A DNA stretch of 64,000 bases from Chondrosia reniformis (taxonomy: Eukaryota; Porifera; Demospongiae; Chondrillida; Chondrillidae). Location of the stretch: assembly GCA_947172415.1 (NCBI GenBank), contig OX359192.1:1428501-1492500 (forward strand), read 5' to 3'. Positions 1 through 14,000 of this stretch are shown piece by piece. The notes beneath the pieces are model-generated. The model made no database searches. It was not told where the DNA came from and saw only the letters and a program-made list of their open reading frames with translations. Every line of letters starts with the position of its first letter. Within the stretch, counting starts at the first letter, position 1. Position numbers and translations under genes: made by a program.

Positions 1-1776
1 AAGTGATTTAAAACTCTACATAATATGGCTACAGTTAATTGTCTCATCAAGACATTCTACTGGACTGGACAGTCTTAGCACGCTTGAGATAAAGAGAACT
101 CTGAAGACTGGAGAATGGACAGACAGGTCAATTACTTTGGCCAGTTTATTGTGATAAGATTCATATCAGGAAGCACTTCCTGTTCTTAGAGCTACACCTA
201 AGTAATATTGAAAGGATTCAGTTGGAGGTGACTAATGAACCACTAGACTCCACAGATGTGATTAGTTAGATGTACACACATACCATAGCTTCCCTCACAC
301 TGAAGTACACACAACAACTGCTATGCTAAGGCTTCTCTGGGAAGCCACATAGTGGTCGGAAGTCATTAGTAGCCCCAACACTGTGACTCATCAGACACAC
401 CAGCTCCAGTGTGGCAGGGCTTCATAAAATATAGCAAGATACATACCACTAGACATATGTATTACATACAGGGGCAAGCCTCAGCAAGAACTTGTAAAAT
501 ATCAAGCCAGCAGCTTCTATGGAAGTTGTAGCCATGAGTGCTGGGTGACACACTTCACAAAACTCCTGGAGCATCTGTTTAGCTGCCATACCAAACCATG
601 TATAGGACGAATCAAATGCGCATGCGCAGTAATCTCAGCTTTGGCGTTGATGAAATTACCTGGTATTGGAAGATATGGCGTTTTTGTCACAAGAAACCTC
701 CATGAAGCCAGTCGTTCTGGGCTGAAAGCACCCATATCGTGGTCGTCGGGGCCACTTTGTGGCCTAAACTGCCATACATACATACATACTTACATACACC
801 AGAAGTCCACGATCTCGCTAGTGTGGGGCTCGCTTCCGGCTCACCCCAATGAGTTAACTTTGAGGGTGCAACCTTAACTTAGTTCAATGTGTTTGCTATT
901 AAAATTTGTCTTTCTTTTTAAGTGGTCAACAAAATATTTTAAGAGGGAGCAAATACCCCTTTTCCCTCAAATAAACTACCTACAGTGCCCACCAGTGCCC
1001 ACCAGCGCCCACCAGTACCTATATATAGTATCCTTTATTATATAGTATCCTTATCATATTATTATGACTATAATAAAATCTTTTGTATTTAGTTCATTCC
1101 TATATAAACACCCCAACCATTTATCAGACAGGTCATTGAACTTCTGGCAAGAGGTGCAAAAGGGTGAGACCCTGTCATTATCATGTGGATTCCAGTCTGT
1201 ATAGGTGGGTGTGACACAGTGTATATGCACCTAGCTGCAGGAAGGCTTCTTAACATGATGGAAATTAAGAACTCAATTATGGCAATAAAACTCTGCAAGT
1301 CAATCTATAGCTTCTTCCATTACTGAAAGGGGTTATTTAATTGAGAATGGAGCCCACATGTGACAAAATGGAGAAGTGCAGAGAAGGAAGAAAACATGTC
1401 TGCTTACATCCTCATCCAAAGCTCTATAGGTTTGCTCTAAATCTCACAAGTCTTGTGTTGTATTGTCTATGAATCCTTAGCTTCTTATAGATGTAGGAAA
1501 ATGGTGGTCTAGATTATCCATGTAGTGGTATATGGTTGAAGTGCCTATATATTGATAGCCTGTACATGAGGTTACACATAATATTCTGGATTTACCCCAC
1601 CCACTCATGTCTCCTGAGGAGCACCATATAAATAGACAGAGCTACAGCTCACAGAATAGACACAAGAGTTTCCTCTTTGCTACTCAAAAAAGATGGCCGA
1701 CCCATTTGTCCAGTTGTTTCATCCCCTCGGGAGTCCTCAGTATAGCATACAATGGAATGGCTTCCTTGACAATGAC
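1..1776. other. No supported gene; dispersed repeat pieces
   Basis: The short open frames here have no recognisable domain, no codon signal and no matching splice partners. Recognisable pieces are a short direct repeat of the word GCCCACCAG at about 988-1017, a dispersed repeat at about 1380-1570 (its words reappear near 25.7, 47.6, 62.9 and 63.6 kb), and at about 1586-1640 the word CCCACTCATGTCTCCTGAGG, which is also an arm of the foldback element near 59.1 kb. Confidence 0.6.
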
Positions 1777-3063
1777 TCCCACATCTTCAGTCTACCACTC
1801 CCACATCTTCAGTCTACCACTCCCACATCTTCAGTCTACCACTCCCACTTCTTCAGTCTACCACTCCCACATCTTCAGTCTACCACTCCCACATCTTCAG
1901 TCTACCACTCCCACATCTTCAGTCTACCACTCCCACATCTTCAGTCTACCACTCCCACTTCTTCAGTCTACCACTCCCACATCTTCAGTCTACCACTCCC
2001 ACATCTTCAGTCTACCACTCCCACATCTTCAGTCTACCACTCCCACATCTTCAGTCTACCACTCCCACATCTTCAGTCTACCACTCCCACATCTTCAGTC
2101 TACCACTCCCACATCTTCAGTCTACCACTCCCACATCTTCAGTCTACCACTCCCACATCTTCAGTCTACCACTCCCACTTCTTCAGTCTACCACTCCCAC
2201 TTCTTCAGTCTACCACTCCCACTTCTTCAGTCTACCACTCCCACATCTTCAGTCTACCACTCCCACTTCTTCAGTCTACCACTCCCACATCTTCAGTCTA
2301 CCACTCCCACATCTTCAGTCTACCACTCCCACTTCTTCAGTCTACCACTCCCACATCTTCAGTCTACCACTCCCACTTCTTCAGTCTACCACTCCCACTT
2401 CTTCAGTCTACCACTCCCACTTCTTCAGTCTACCACTCCCACTTCTTCAGTCTACCACTCCCACTTCTTCAGTCTACCACTCCCACTTCTTCAGTCTACC
2501 ACTCCCACTTCTTCAGTCTACCACTTCCACATCTTCAGTCTACCACTCCCACTTCTTCAGTCTACCACTCCCACATCTTCAGTCTACCACTCCCACATCT
2601 TCAGTCTACCACTCCCACTTCTTCAGTCTACCACTCCCACATCTTCAGTCTACCACTCCCACTTCTTCAGTCTACCACTCCCACTTCTTCAGTCTACCAC
2701 TCCCACTTCTTCAGTCTACCACTCCCACTTCTTCAGTCTACCACTCCCACTTCTTCAGTCTACCACTCCCACTTCTTCAGTCTACCACTCCCACTTCTTC
2801 AGTCTACCACTTCCACATCTTCAGTCTACCACTCCCACTTCTTCAGTCTACCACTCCCACTTCTTCAGTCTACCACTCCCACTTCTTCAGTCTACCACTC
2901 CCACTTCTTCAGTCTACCACTCCCACATCTTCAGTCTACCACTCCCACTTCTTCAGTCTACCACTCCCACATCTTCAGTCTACCACTCCCACATCTTCAG
3001 TCTACCACTCCCACATCTTCAGTCTACCACTCCCACATCTTCAGTCTACCACTCCCACTTCTT
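1777..3063. repeat. 22-bp minisatellite, about 58 copies, two unit types
   Basis: The array is built head-to-tail from one 22-bp unit (TCCCAC[A/T]TCTTCAGTCTAC plus CAC). Copies differ almost only at one A/T position, so the array reads as a two-letter string; two copies also carry a C-to-T change. Because 22 is not a multiple of 3 and the unit has no stop in any forward frame, it creates long frames of about 500 and 460 codons that read as SVYHSHIF-type repeats. I treat those as by-products of the repeat, not as genes. Confidence 0.95.
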
Positions 3064-3169
3064 GCATAGAATAAGTCTTCAGCCTTACTTAGAGGATGTA
3101 CACAGGCAGCCATCCACAATGTAAAACAGGTACCTCCCTTATTACACCATATCACACTGCAAACACTTA

Positions 3170-4931
3170 CTACAAAACACTTACTGCAAACACTCCGGCA
3201 AGTGAGTCAACTGCTACTGGAGTCTGCTCACAGAAGATGCGATTGAAGTTCCCTTCTCGGTTGAGCAGTTCCATACGATACCAAAGCACCTCTTGTCTCA
3301 GTCGAGCTAATTCAGCCATTGCATCTTCTTTCTAACAGAACAAACATACTAAATATAAATAAATTTCTCCACCGAGGCTGGAATATATGGCATCAATGGA
3401 GAAATACACATATTGGCAACACTATACTATAGCATACAAAAATATCTTACAGCAGACTTTTTACAAGTGCTTCTATGAATATGATTTACAATAGGAACTC
3501 AACGATGACAGCACACTCCATCTCACAAAAGCTTTCAAACCTTCCCAGACTATACAATGACTGTGCATTATACCACTGAAAAGTGATGCAATTTCACTAA
3601 AATCATAATAAGTGTATGTTATACACATGCAAGAGACTGCAATAACTATGGAGTCTAAATAATAGAAAATGTATACTAACTCAATAGCACAAATTGTCAC
3701 TCCTTACAAGAGAAAATTGGTCAACCTGAATGTTCTAATACAAATATTATAGCAAATAATTACATTATTACAAGAAGTATAGCATATAATCCACATTATT
3801 ACAAGAAGTATAGCATATAATTCACATTATTACAAGAAGTATAGCATATAATTCACATTATTACAAGAAGTATAGCATTGAATTCCTTTATTAATAAAAT
3901 CATACTACCATTCAGTATCTTCTTACTATTCTCACTACTATTATCAGATATTTAGTCACGGAAACACACAAAACACACGGCACACTTAATGATACAGATG
4001 GGTTGTGTTCAGCAGGAAATCACACAAAGATGATTAGGCAATCTAGCACAGTCCAAAATTACTCTTTAAAACACTCTTTACTGCAGTGCACACAAACCTG
4101 TGACAGCGCCTGAAGGGACTGTTCTTTGCGACGAGAAAGGTTTGCAGTCCTACTGTAAGCTTTCTCCTCCGGAGTCGTCTGCTTGTTTGTCTCTTTCACA
4201 GTCAAACAGTCTTTTCTGGACACTTCTTTTTCTGACACATCTTGCATTAAAGACAGTTTTGATTGTAATTGTTCCTTTTCATTTTGACACACTTGCAGTT
4301 CTTTTTGAAGAGCATCTTGACGTTCGAGCAGACTTTCACACTTTCTAGAAGAATCCTTAATTATATTTTCTTGTCTGCATACAACTTGTTTCAAATGTTC
4401 AATTTCTTTCTGTAAAGATGCCACAGAAGTGCCTTTGATTTCAGACTTGTCCTGATAAAGTTTTAATGAATATTCCAATTCTTTGCAATTGGCACTTAGA
4501 TTTTCAAGTTGCCTTCTCAATTCATCAATGGAATATTCTTTTTCTTTCAACTTATCCTTCAACAGTTTCTCCTCACCTACTGCAGAAACCCTGATGTCAT
4601 TAATTTGTTGTTCATAGCTAGTTCTGAGGAGTTCTACCTCTTTTTTATGTTCCTCTTCCAAAGCCGACCTAAGATTACGATTATTAAATCTCAAATCTTC
4701 AATATCTTTTTCTAGTCTTTCTTTTTCAGCTTTGACAGCCAAAAATGTCGACAATTCTTCCTTCATCTGTACTATTGTAAATTGACGTAATTGACTTTCA
4801 CGGAAAATTTTATCAATTACTTTGATGAGGTCTGCTACCTTTTTACACAAGATGGAGTGCATTTCTTTCGTATACTGAAATTCCTGGCCTACAGCGGCAG
4901 GAACATTCCTGTGTGCCGTTGTCTTCTGCAT
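3170..4931 (-). CDS. Two-exon coiled-coil protein, function unknown
   Basis: Exons are 4931-4098 and 3331-3170 (996 nt, 331 aa), joined in phase 0 by a CAG|GTTTGT donor and a CTGTTAG acceptor. The protein is almost wholly heptad-rich, highly charged alpha-helix from about residue 30 to 250, with many Glu/Lys/Gln and few Pro or Gly, so a parallel coiled coil is likely. The short second exon is more conserved-looking (LRQEVLWYRMELLNREGNF) and probably forms a family-specific C-terminal motif; it ends in SVL. There is no signal peptide or membrane segment, so a cytoskeletal or centrosomal role is possible but is inference. I could not assign the family. The start was chosen because it is the first Met of the open frame and lies 109 bp from the divergent UBA6 start, which suggests a common promoter. 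Confidence 0.75.
3762..3878. repeat. Short tandem repeat in the intron of the coiled-coil gene
   Basis: About four copies of a roughly 31-bp unit containing ATTACAAGAAGTATAGCATA lie head-to-tail between the two exons of the minus-strand coiled-coil gene. Confidence 0.85.
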
Positions 4932-5040
4932 TTTATTGCTGTAAAAAGAAAACGCAAACGTTAATAGTATAACTAAGGTCTCGTGGCCTCTGAGTACTAG
5001 ACCATAATTTATATTTATTCGTTCGATTCAACTTTATACC
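4932..5040. promoter_or_regulatory. Candidate bidirectional promoter, coiled-coil gene / UBA6
   Basis: Only 109 bp separate the start codons of the two divergent genes, so both 5' UTRs and the core promoter must fit here or extend into the coding parts. I see no obvious TATA box at the expected distance from either start. The call rests on geometry alone. Confidence 0.5.
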
Positions 5041-8000
5041 ATGGAAGAGCAAATAGAAATTGACGACTCTTTGTACAGGTGATTACTGCTGCAAAATTGA
5101 TAACTAGATTCATGGCGCAAACTGTCAGAATCGTTTTCATGTTTATATCTCGCCATCTTGACATGCCATGTTTTACCTGTAAGAATTTAACTATAAAGAT
5201 TAGCTCATTTGCAAATGTGTACTTATGTTCCGAGTCGATATTGTATATTTGGAGTGTTATTTCGTCTGCTGAGAATAGAAGAGGGAAATTCCCAACCTAT
5301 AATTGATTTACAAATTTACATGTGCCATGTAATCAATTTTAATCCTTTATATATGAATGTAATTTAATTATTCACTTTATTTCCACTGAAGCCGTCAGCG
5401 GTATGTGCTGGGAGATAGTGCTATGCTGCGTATGGCCAAGTCCAATGTGTTTTTAAGTGGCCTCGGTGGGCTTGGAGTGGAGATTGGTGAGTATGTACAG
5501 CTGGTCCGCATGCAAATTATCCATAGCAACTTGTTGACCTGTTAACTTTACTGCCATTTTCTTCTTTTGTAGCTAAGAACATTGTCCTAGCAGGTGTTAA
5601 GGTAATCCTCTGTTATATGTATTTAACATCGTAAACACCATGAGTAATCTAAAACCGCATATTACACAATATTACACAATATTGCACAATCACTAGGTTA
5701 TGTATATTACAGTAAAGGCCTATAGGGACCTAAACCTAGTGAGTGCTTTAGATGAGGATACAAGAGTCTTCTATTCTTCCGTTCCACTGAGCCAAACAGT
5801 TATTTTGGGGATATGACTCTTCATCAGTGACCCTGGAAATCTTTGAAGTTCTTTGAATCCTTTGACCCCTAATTATCTGATTAAGTTATTACTTTTTTGC
5901 TTTTTTTATTTAATTTAATTTGTTTATCGCTTCCATCTCCTGTGTTCATGCAATAGAAGGTCACAGTTCAAATGTAAATATCTTACTGTAGTCCCTGACA
6001 CTGCATGATGTGAAGTCCGCTACTAGGATGGATCTTTCAGCTAACTTCTTCTTAACAGAGGACAGTGTTACAAAGTCCATCAACAGGTATCTCTGGTATA
6101 CTCTACCAATACAGAGATGCTCTCTTGTGTTGAATGAATCTGTTCAAATCTCGTATCTGTAGAGCCACTGCCTGCTGCTCCAGGGTAGCTGAGTTGAACC
6201 CCTATGTTACTGTGAGGGCATCAACTGAGACGTTAGATGAAGCAACTGATCTTGTTTTTTTGAAGGAATTTGAGGTAATTCACATTATTGTCCAGCTTAT
6301 GTAGTATAGCTTCCTACAGTACATCCTTATGATGTACAAGTGTTAACATTTGTGACTCTATTATGATCAATCAAGTTACATACGTATCATGTACTACATG
6401 TGAGAACCTTCGTTTAGTATTATTCATAACCATGCTACATACATTCCTTTAAATTGACTGTTAGACAGAAATTAGTAAAAGACAGAGATTAGTAAAAGAC
6501 AGAAATTAGTAAAAGACAGAGATTAGTAAAAGACAGAGATTAATAAAAGGCAGAGATTAGTAAAAGACAGAGATTAGTAAAAGACAGAGATTAGTAAAAG
6601 ACAGAGATTAGTAAAAGACAGAGATTAGTAAATGCAGGATCTAGCTATCTTACGTATATATACGTACGTAGTATGTACATAGCATATTAGGTAGTTGGAA
6701 AGGGCACATATTATGTATGTGTATGAAATACAACACGTTATGTGCTTGTTGTGTTGAAGTGGTGTATATACAATTTTGTATGGTGTCCATGTAGTGTGTG
6801 GTATTGACAGAAGTTTCTCTGAATCTACAAGTGAAAATTAACGCTTTCTGTAGAAGCCAAAATCCACCCATTAAGGTTTGATATGATAATTACATGGATC
6901 CCCTAGCTACCAAAGATAATTACGTGGATACCTTAGCTACCAAAGATAATTACATGGATCCCTTAGCTACCAAAGATAATTACATGGATCCCCTAGCTAC
7001 CAAAGATAATTACGTGGATACCTTAGCTACCAAAGATAATTACATGGATACCTTAGCTACCAAAGATAATTACATGGATCCCTTAGCTACCAAAGTTGTA
7101 ATGTATCATACATACCTATGGGGAACCAAACCGACTAAGAGCTTTGGATGAGGATATAAGATTTTTCTCTTTCTTCTTCTGCTCCACTGGGCCAGACAGC
7201 TGTTTCTAGGAGTACCACCCTTCATCAGTGACCCTGAAGTCTTTCAGAAAGTTCTTCTTTAAAGTCTAGTAGATACTGCATTATCTTATAAACTTGTCAC
7301 CATTGTAAGGTATATAAAGTACAGTATATTCTTAATATACTTGATGTAGTTTATATCATCTGACTTATTTGGAGTGTTTAGTTGTGTCTTTTGTGACTTT
7401 GGGGATGAGTTTGAAGTTGTGGACCCAAATGGAGAAGAACCAATAGAGAGTTATGTTGGAAAGATTACTAAAGTAAGTACCAGGGACTGGAATGCTGTAT
7501 TGTACAGCCACTGTAAGTGATCATGTTGTAAATAATGGAAATGATAATCAAACCACAAGTAATCATAAGCATCATGGAATAAAGAGAGGGAAAAATACAA
7601 AGAAAGCAATTGCTAGGGATTGAATCCAGGAGAGCTGGTTATGACCACCAGTGCTCTGCCACTGAGCTACAATTGCCGCAGCAATGCTCCATTCATGTTC
7701 CCCTCTTATACGTATATCCAGTAAGTAATTAGTTGCCATTCACACTGATGAGTGGTGATTTCATTTATCAGAACAAACTGATAATCAGAGACCCAGCCCA
7801 TTTCCAGTGGGAGGGGCCATCTTAACCAATTAGTAGCTGGCAACCATCTCCACAGAGAGCTGGTTAAATCTATGAATAATCAAAGTGATATTCAAACCTA
7901 TCTGCAATCATACTCAAACATCATAAGTGAAGAGTGAAGACTGGAAATGCGTATCCATATAATTACATTCATTGGAGGGAGATGGTCACTCTTCATTTTA

Positions 8001-11000
8001 TATGTTATGTTGTTAGGGCAACCCTGGTGTAGTAGAGGTGCAGGGGGACAGTAGACACGGATTGGAAAATGGCAATGTTGTTACTTTTAGAGAGATATTT
8101 GGGATGGACGCTCTAAATGGAACTAGACATTCTGTTATCGGTAGGTACAAAATTATATAATTATAGACACCAAGTTGAACATATAGTATGGATTTCATCA
8201 ACTGCACCCATCAAATATATCTTCAAGAGGATTAATCTTCCTACAGTATATATGTACATGAGTTGACATGTTTATCTTTTTTTAGTATTCCCATGATTTC
8301 CTATTTGTAACAAATGGATGAATAATCTAACACACCATTTTTCTTACATGCTACATCTATTTTAGAATTAAATACCTATATAGAAGGAACTAAACCCAGT
8401 GTGAGCCTTGGATGAGGATACAAGAGGTTTCTCCTCCCTCTCCTCCACTGGGCCAGCACTGCATATGTTGATGAGTCTTGTACGTACTTGTAGCTGAACC
8501 TTGTCAATATGAGACCTAATTAGAGTGCAGCTGTATAATCCTATGTGTAACTGGTCATTAACCATGTAGTCAGTACGGGCGTGGCCTTTGACTAGATAAG
8601 TGCAGTGATTATCTACTTGGTAAGCACTAGGGTATAAATTAAGGATGGGCTCTAGTTAGGGACATGTGTATTATGTACACGTTTTATTAGTCTTGCGTGT
8701 TTAAGTGTTTGTTATTGAAATATATTATTATGTACAGTATATATTTGGTATTGAAATATATTATTATGTACAGTATATATTTGGTATTGAAATATATTAT
8801 TATTATGTATGTTGCTTTTTGTAGTTTTATCGCCAACCAAGTTTTCTATTGGTGATATCAGTAGTGAGGCATACAAGCCTTACACACATGGTGGCATTGT
8901 GCAGCAAGTCAAAGTACCAATCAAAAAGGCTTTTGTAAGTCTTTCTTATTTGCTTGACACACACTAAGTTAACCTTTGATTTGAATACTGGCCATGGTGT
9001 AATGTATATTATGTGATACTTGTATATATGTGGCTGTTATACCCTGAGTGAGGTTAGTATAAGAGAGGAGGAGGATGAAGGTAGTTTCACTGTGATCAAA
9101 GTGCCTCAGTGCCTCAGTGACAGAGTACTGCTGTCTAGAGCCAGGTTCAAGGTGCTAGCAACTTACATTTCACTTTTTTTCCTTCATGATAGCTTAAGTT
9201 GTGTATTGTGGCTTTTTGAGATACTTGTGGTTTGACTATCAGGGTGGATAGTACACATATTTTTGTTCATCAGGCACCCTCCACACAAAACTGTAGTTAC
9301 TGCAAATTTATTATTTATGTATCTACATCTTCCTATTGTTGTCATAGCAACCACTTAAAGAACAGCTAAAAGACCCAACTCTCATGGAAGTAGACTTTGC
9401 CAAATTAGGAGTATGTCCATATGCAGTATACAGTACATTCTGTAGTGTATACTGGCCCTTCTCACTGTACTGCGTGTGTTCCATTCATATCTCTCTCCTG
9501 TAGGCTCCCCTGAATATCCATGTGGCCTTACAGGCTCTGCACCACTTTATACAGCTCCACAAGCGATTTCCAGCCGTCAGGTTTGCCATCACATATCAGT
9601 TTTTATTCCTTTTTTATACATATATACGTATGTATGTATGTATGTATGTATGTATGTATGTATGTATGTATGTATGTATGTATGTATGTATGTATGTATG
9701 TATGTACATTTATGCATCAATATCCTTTACATTTTACAATGTTTATAATTATACAAGTAGCCTCTTAACAGCAGTATCACTTTAATAGTGTAGAAAGCTT
9801 ACAAAAACGGTTTATTAATAGTGAGTACGTGAGAATGTGTTAGAATTATTGTGCAGCACAATCCACTTTCCTGACAACTACTTGGTGCACACCACACAGG
9901 AGAGCTCTTTGCGGTCATCATACGGAGGACATGGTATTCCATTACATACAACCTCAACTGGGTACAGTAGAGCACCGTTAGTACCAGCGTACAATCCTGC
10001 AATGTCCTCGGGATCCTTATCAACACAAACATGCTCTGTACGACCTTTATGTCCTGAATCATGAGCTGACATGAGCCATCCAGAATATTCTACAGTCCAT
10101 CCTGATGGACATTCGTAGGTTCCTGGAATCATGATCTTCCTTGAGCGAGTAGAGACATCACAGACAGCACAGGGAGCATTATGATTAGCATGTGCTCTTA
10201 ATGCTTGACCACTTGCAATCTTATATTCTGTTCCATAAATCCTGGAGTGGTCAGCATTAGCTGTAGTGGCTTCAGGATGGTACAGTGCTTGCTTTGTCAA
10301 ACAGAGATGATTGGCTCCTCCTCCAGTATGATGATACCAGCTACCGGCCATGACTCCTTCATATATCATTTCAGTTCCTTCAACTTCAGGACAAGTGGTC
10401 CTGCCCCATCTGATGTAGGTCACTCCTCCACCATCAGCACCAGCTGGTCCTTGTGGCCCTGGTGGGCCTGGCACTCCGATTGGTCCAGGCTTACCCATTT
10501 CCCCCTCTCGTCCATCCCTCCCAGGCACACCATCACGTCCATCACGTCCATCTCGACCTGTACAACTACCCTGGGACTGCGAGTCACTGGACTGCCTGGC
10601 AACACGTCTAGACTTGACTTTATCAATGCTGGCAGTTAGCATATCTGAAAATGCAAAATTAATATGAGACTAGCTTTAGGAATCACTGCTCTGCAAATGA
10701 ACTTAATTACCAGCTATGAGACTAGCTTTAGGAATCACTGCTCTGCAAATGAACTTAATTACCAGCTTGCATAAAGCCAGCTAATACTAAATTATACAGA
10801 ATATATTATTTAGTCCTAATAGCAGTTTCTTAATACAAGAGTTATTGTTGTCATGGTGATATAAAATACCTTCATTGGCTAAGGTTCCTAATACGAGAAC
10901 CATGCCACAAAGACTGTAGAGAATATCCCTCATCTTGAATTTGAAGTACGTATTTCAGACTTTCTCCAGTTTCTTCAAATGCTGTCAATGTAGTCAATGC

Positions 11001-14000
11001 TGTCAATGCTTGTTAATATATAGCTACAGCCAACCTCATTAAGTAACTATTAAACTGCTAATCTCTATCTCCTATGCACTCCAAACTGTTCCAATGACCT
11101 CTTATGTATACACAAATAGCCAATTATTATACTTGTACTTTAAACTTTCACAATTTCATCATCTGATTTGACTTCTTCATCTGACCTGTGTAATTTGGAG
11201 TTTAATGATTGTATTCTTTCTATTATAGGAAGTCAAGTCCCTTGACAAATTTATTCTATCATATACAACTTGCTACTCTACAAAATATTACATATTTACT
11301 ACCCATCAATTCAACTTGTGTTTAGTAAAACATTAACGTACAGCTTTTGAAGAATCATATGACATCTACTACATTACATTGGCCCCTTGGCTATGCTGCA
11401 TGACAGAGGTGTATTTTTTAAAATTACACTGTTTAACAGACTAAAATCTATAGACTATAGGATATCCTGATGTTATTTACATTTCTGATAATTGTTTGTT
11501 TGTACAAGGATTTGGATGTCTTAACCACAGTGCATCTGTCTTTCATTTTGTGTAGAGATGAACAGGATTGTAAAGTAATGACCTCCATTGCAAAGGATGT
11601 TGCTGCTTCCCTGAAGCATCCAGTTTGTCTTTACCCTTCCCCTCATTCCCCTCATGTGCTCAGTTGTAATACCAGCCTTGTATCATCTGCTTTAGATTGA
11701 AATTAATGAGAAACTTGTTAGAGACCTCTCTTTTACAGCCTCTGGGCTCTTAGCTCCAGTGGCAACTGCAATAGGTGGGATAGTAGCCCAGGAGGCTCTT
11801 AAAGCTGTAACAGGAAAGTTTACTCCCCTGTCTCAATGGGTAAGTATGTAAGCTACCATCTGACATCCATCGGTAACCATTGCTCATTTCACACTTTGAT
11901 AACTACATACGTACATTCTTTGCACTTAACTGTTTCTGTGTTTATTGCTTTGCGATTTGATTATGTACATATTATCTAACTAAAGCATATAACATCAAGG
12001 ATCTGCTTAATAGATATCAAGGTCTGGTCCTTACCATCATAAGAGATTAAAATATATATTCAAATGTTAAATGTAATTGCACTAAGAAGATGCTGTAGAC
12101 TCGTTAACTAAAACTTGTGTTTAAATTCCCTATTATTACTTCTCTATACTGTAGTTGCTACTAGATTCTAGAGAGTTGCTTGTGGGTCATTACAGTACTT
12201 CTCTATACTGTAGTTGCTACTAGATTCTAGAGAGTTGCTTGTGGGTCATTACAGTACTTCTCTATAGTTGCTACTAGATTCTAGAGAGTTGCTTGTGGGT
12301 CATTACAGTACTTCTCTATACTGTAGTTGCTATTAGATTCTAGAGAGTTGCTTGTGGGTCATTACAGTACTTCTCTATACTGTAGTTGCTACTAGATTCT
12401 AGAGAGTTGCTTGTGGGTCATTACAGTACTTCTCTATAGTTGCTACTAGATTCTAGAGAGTTGCTTGTGGGTCATTACAGTACTTCTCTATACTGTAGTT
12501 GCTACTAGATTCTAGAGAGTTGCTTGTGGGTCATTACAGTACTTCTCTATAGTTGCTACTAGATTCTAGAGAGTTGCTTGTGGGTCATTACAGTACTTCT
12601 CTATACTGTAGTTGCTACTAGATTCTAGAGAGTTGCTTGTGGGTCATTACAGTACTTCTCTATAGTTGCTACTAGATTCTAGAGAGTTGCTTGAGGGACA
12701 TTACAGTACTTCTCTATACTGTAGTTGCTACTAGATTCTAGAGAGTTGCTTGTGGGTCATTACAGTACTTCTCTATACTGTAGTTGCTACTGGATTCTAG
12801 AGAGTTGCTTGTGGGTCATTACAGTACTTCTCTATACTGTAGTTGCTACTAGATTCTAGAGAGTTGCTTGTGGGTCATTACAGTACTTCTCTATACTGTA
12901 GTTGCTACTAGATTCTAGAGAGTTGCTTGTGGGTCATTACAGTACTTCTCTATACTGTAGTTGCTACTAGATTCTAGAGAGTTGCTTGTGGGTCATTACA
13001 GTACTTCTCTATAGTTGCTACTAGATTCTAGAGAGTTGCTTGAGGGACATTACAGTACTTCTCTATACTGTAGTTGCTACTAGATTCTAGAGAGTTGCTT
13101 GTGGGTCATTACAGTACTTCTCTATACTGTAGTTGCTACTAGATTCTAGAGAGTTGCTTGTGGGTCATTACAGTACTTCTCTATACTGTAGTTGCTACTA
13201 GATTCTAGAGAGTTGCTTGTGGGTCATTACAGTACTTCTCTATACTGTAGTTGCTACTAGATTCTAGAGAGTTGCTTGTGGGTCATTACAGTACTTCTCT
13301 ATAGTTGCTACTAGATTCTAGAGAGTTGCTTGTGGGTCATTACAGTACTTTTCTATACTGTAGTTGCTACTAGATTCTAGAGAGTTGCTTGTGGGTCATT
13401 ACAGTACTTCTCTATACTGTAGTTGCTACTAGATTCTAGAGAGTTGCTTGTGGGTCATTACAGTACTTCTCTATACTGTAGTTGCTACTAGATTCTAGAG
13501 AGTTGCTTGTGGGTCATTACAGTACTTCTCTATAGTTGCTACTAGATTCTAGAGAGTTGCTTGTGGGTCATTACAGTACTTCTCTATACTGTAGTTGCTA
13601 CTAGATTTTAGAGAGTTGCTTGTGGGTCATTACAGTACTTCTCTATAGTTGCTACTAGATTGTAGAGAGTTGCTTGAGGGACATTACAGTACTTCTCTAT
13701 ACTGTAGTTGCTACTAGATTCTAGAGAGTTGCTTGTGGGTCATTACAGTACTTCTCTATACTGTAGTTGCTACTAGATTTTAGAGAGTTGCTTGTGGGTC
13801 ATTACAGTACTTCTCTATAGTTGCTACTAGATTCTAGAGAGTTGCTTGAGGGACATTACAGTACTTCTCTATACTGTAGTTGCTACTAGATTCTAGAGAG
13901 TTGCTTGTGGGTCATTACAGTACTTCTCTATACTGTAGTTGCTACTAGATTCTAGAGAGTTGCTTGTGGGTCATTACAGTACTTCTCTATAGTTGCTACT

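Noticed and set aside
1777-3063. CRISPR-like array
   Set aside because: Units are contiguous with no unique spacers, and the window is eukaryotic.
1607-3124. Two long open frames of about 500 and 460 codons reading as SVYHSHIF/SLPLPHLQ repeats
   Set aside because: They are forced by a stop-free 22-bp tandem repeat in all forward frames; flanking sequence has no coding signal.
6275-7349. A missing UBA6 segment between exons 5 and 7, at first taken as a deletion
   Set aside because: Closer reading found the small exon 6 (6795-6875) and the true start of exon 7 (7350); phases and conserved residues then fit completely.
7600-7680. Working tRNA gene on the minus strand
   Set aside because: The clover-leaf is recognisable, but U33 is displaced, the T stem has mismatches, and the head plus a non-tRNA tail recur twice nearby, so a SINE fits better.
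9476-9785. Three overlapping frames rich in MYVC repeats
   Set aside because: Product of a (GTAT)n microsatellite; the only coding part is UBA6 exon 11 at 9504-9580.
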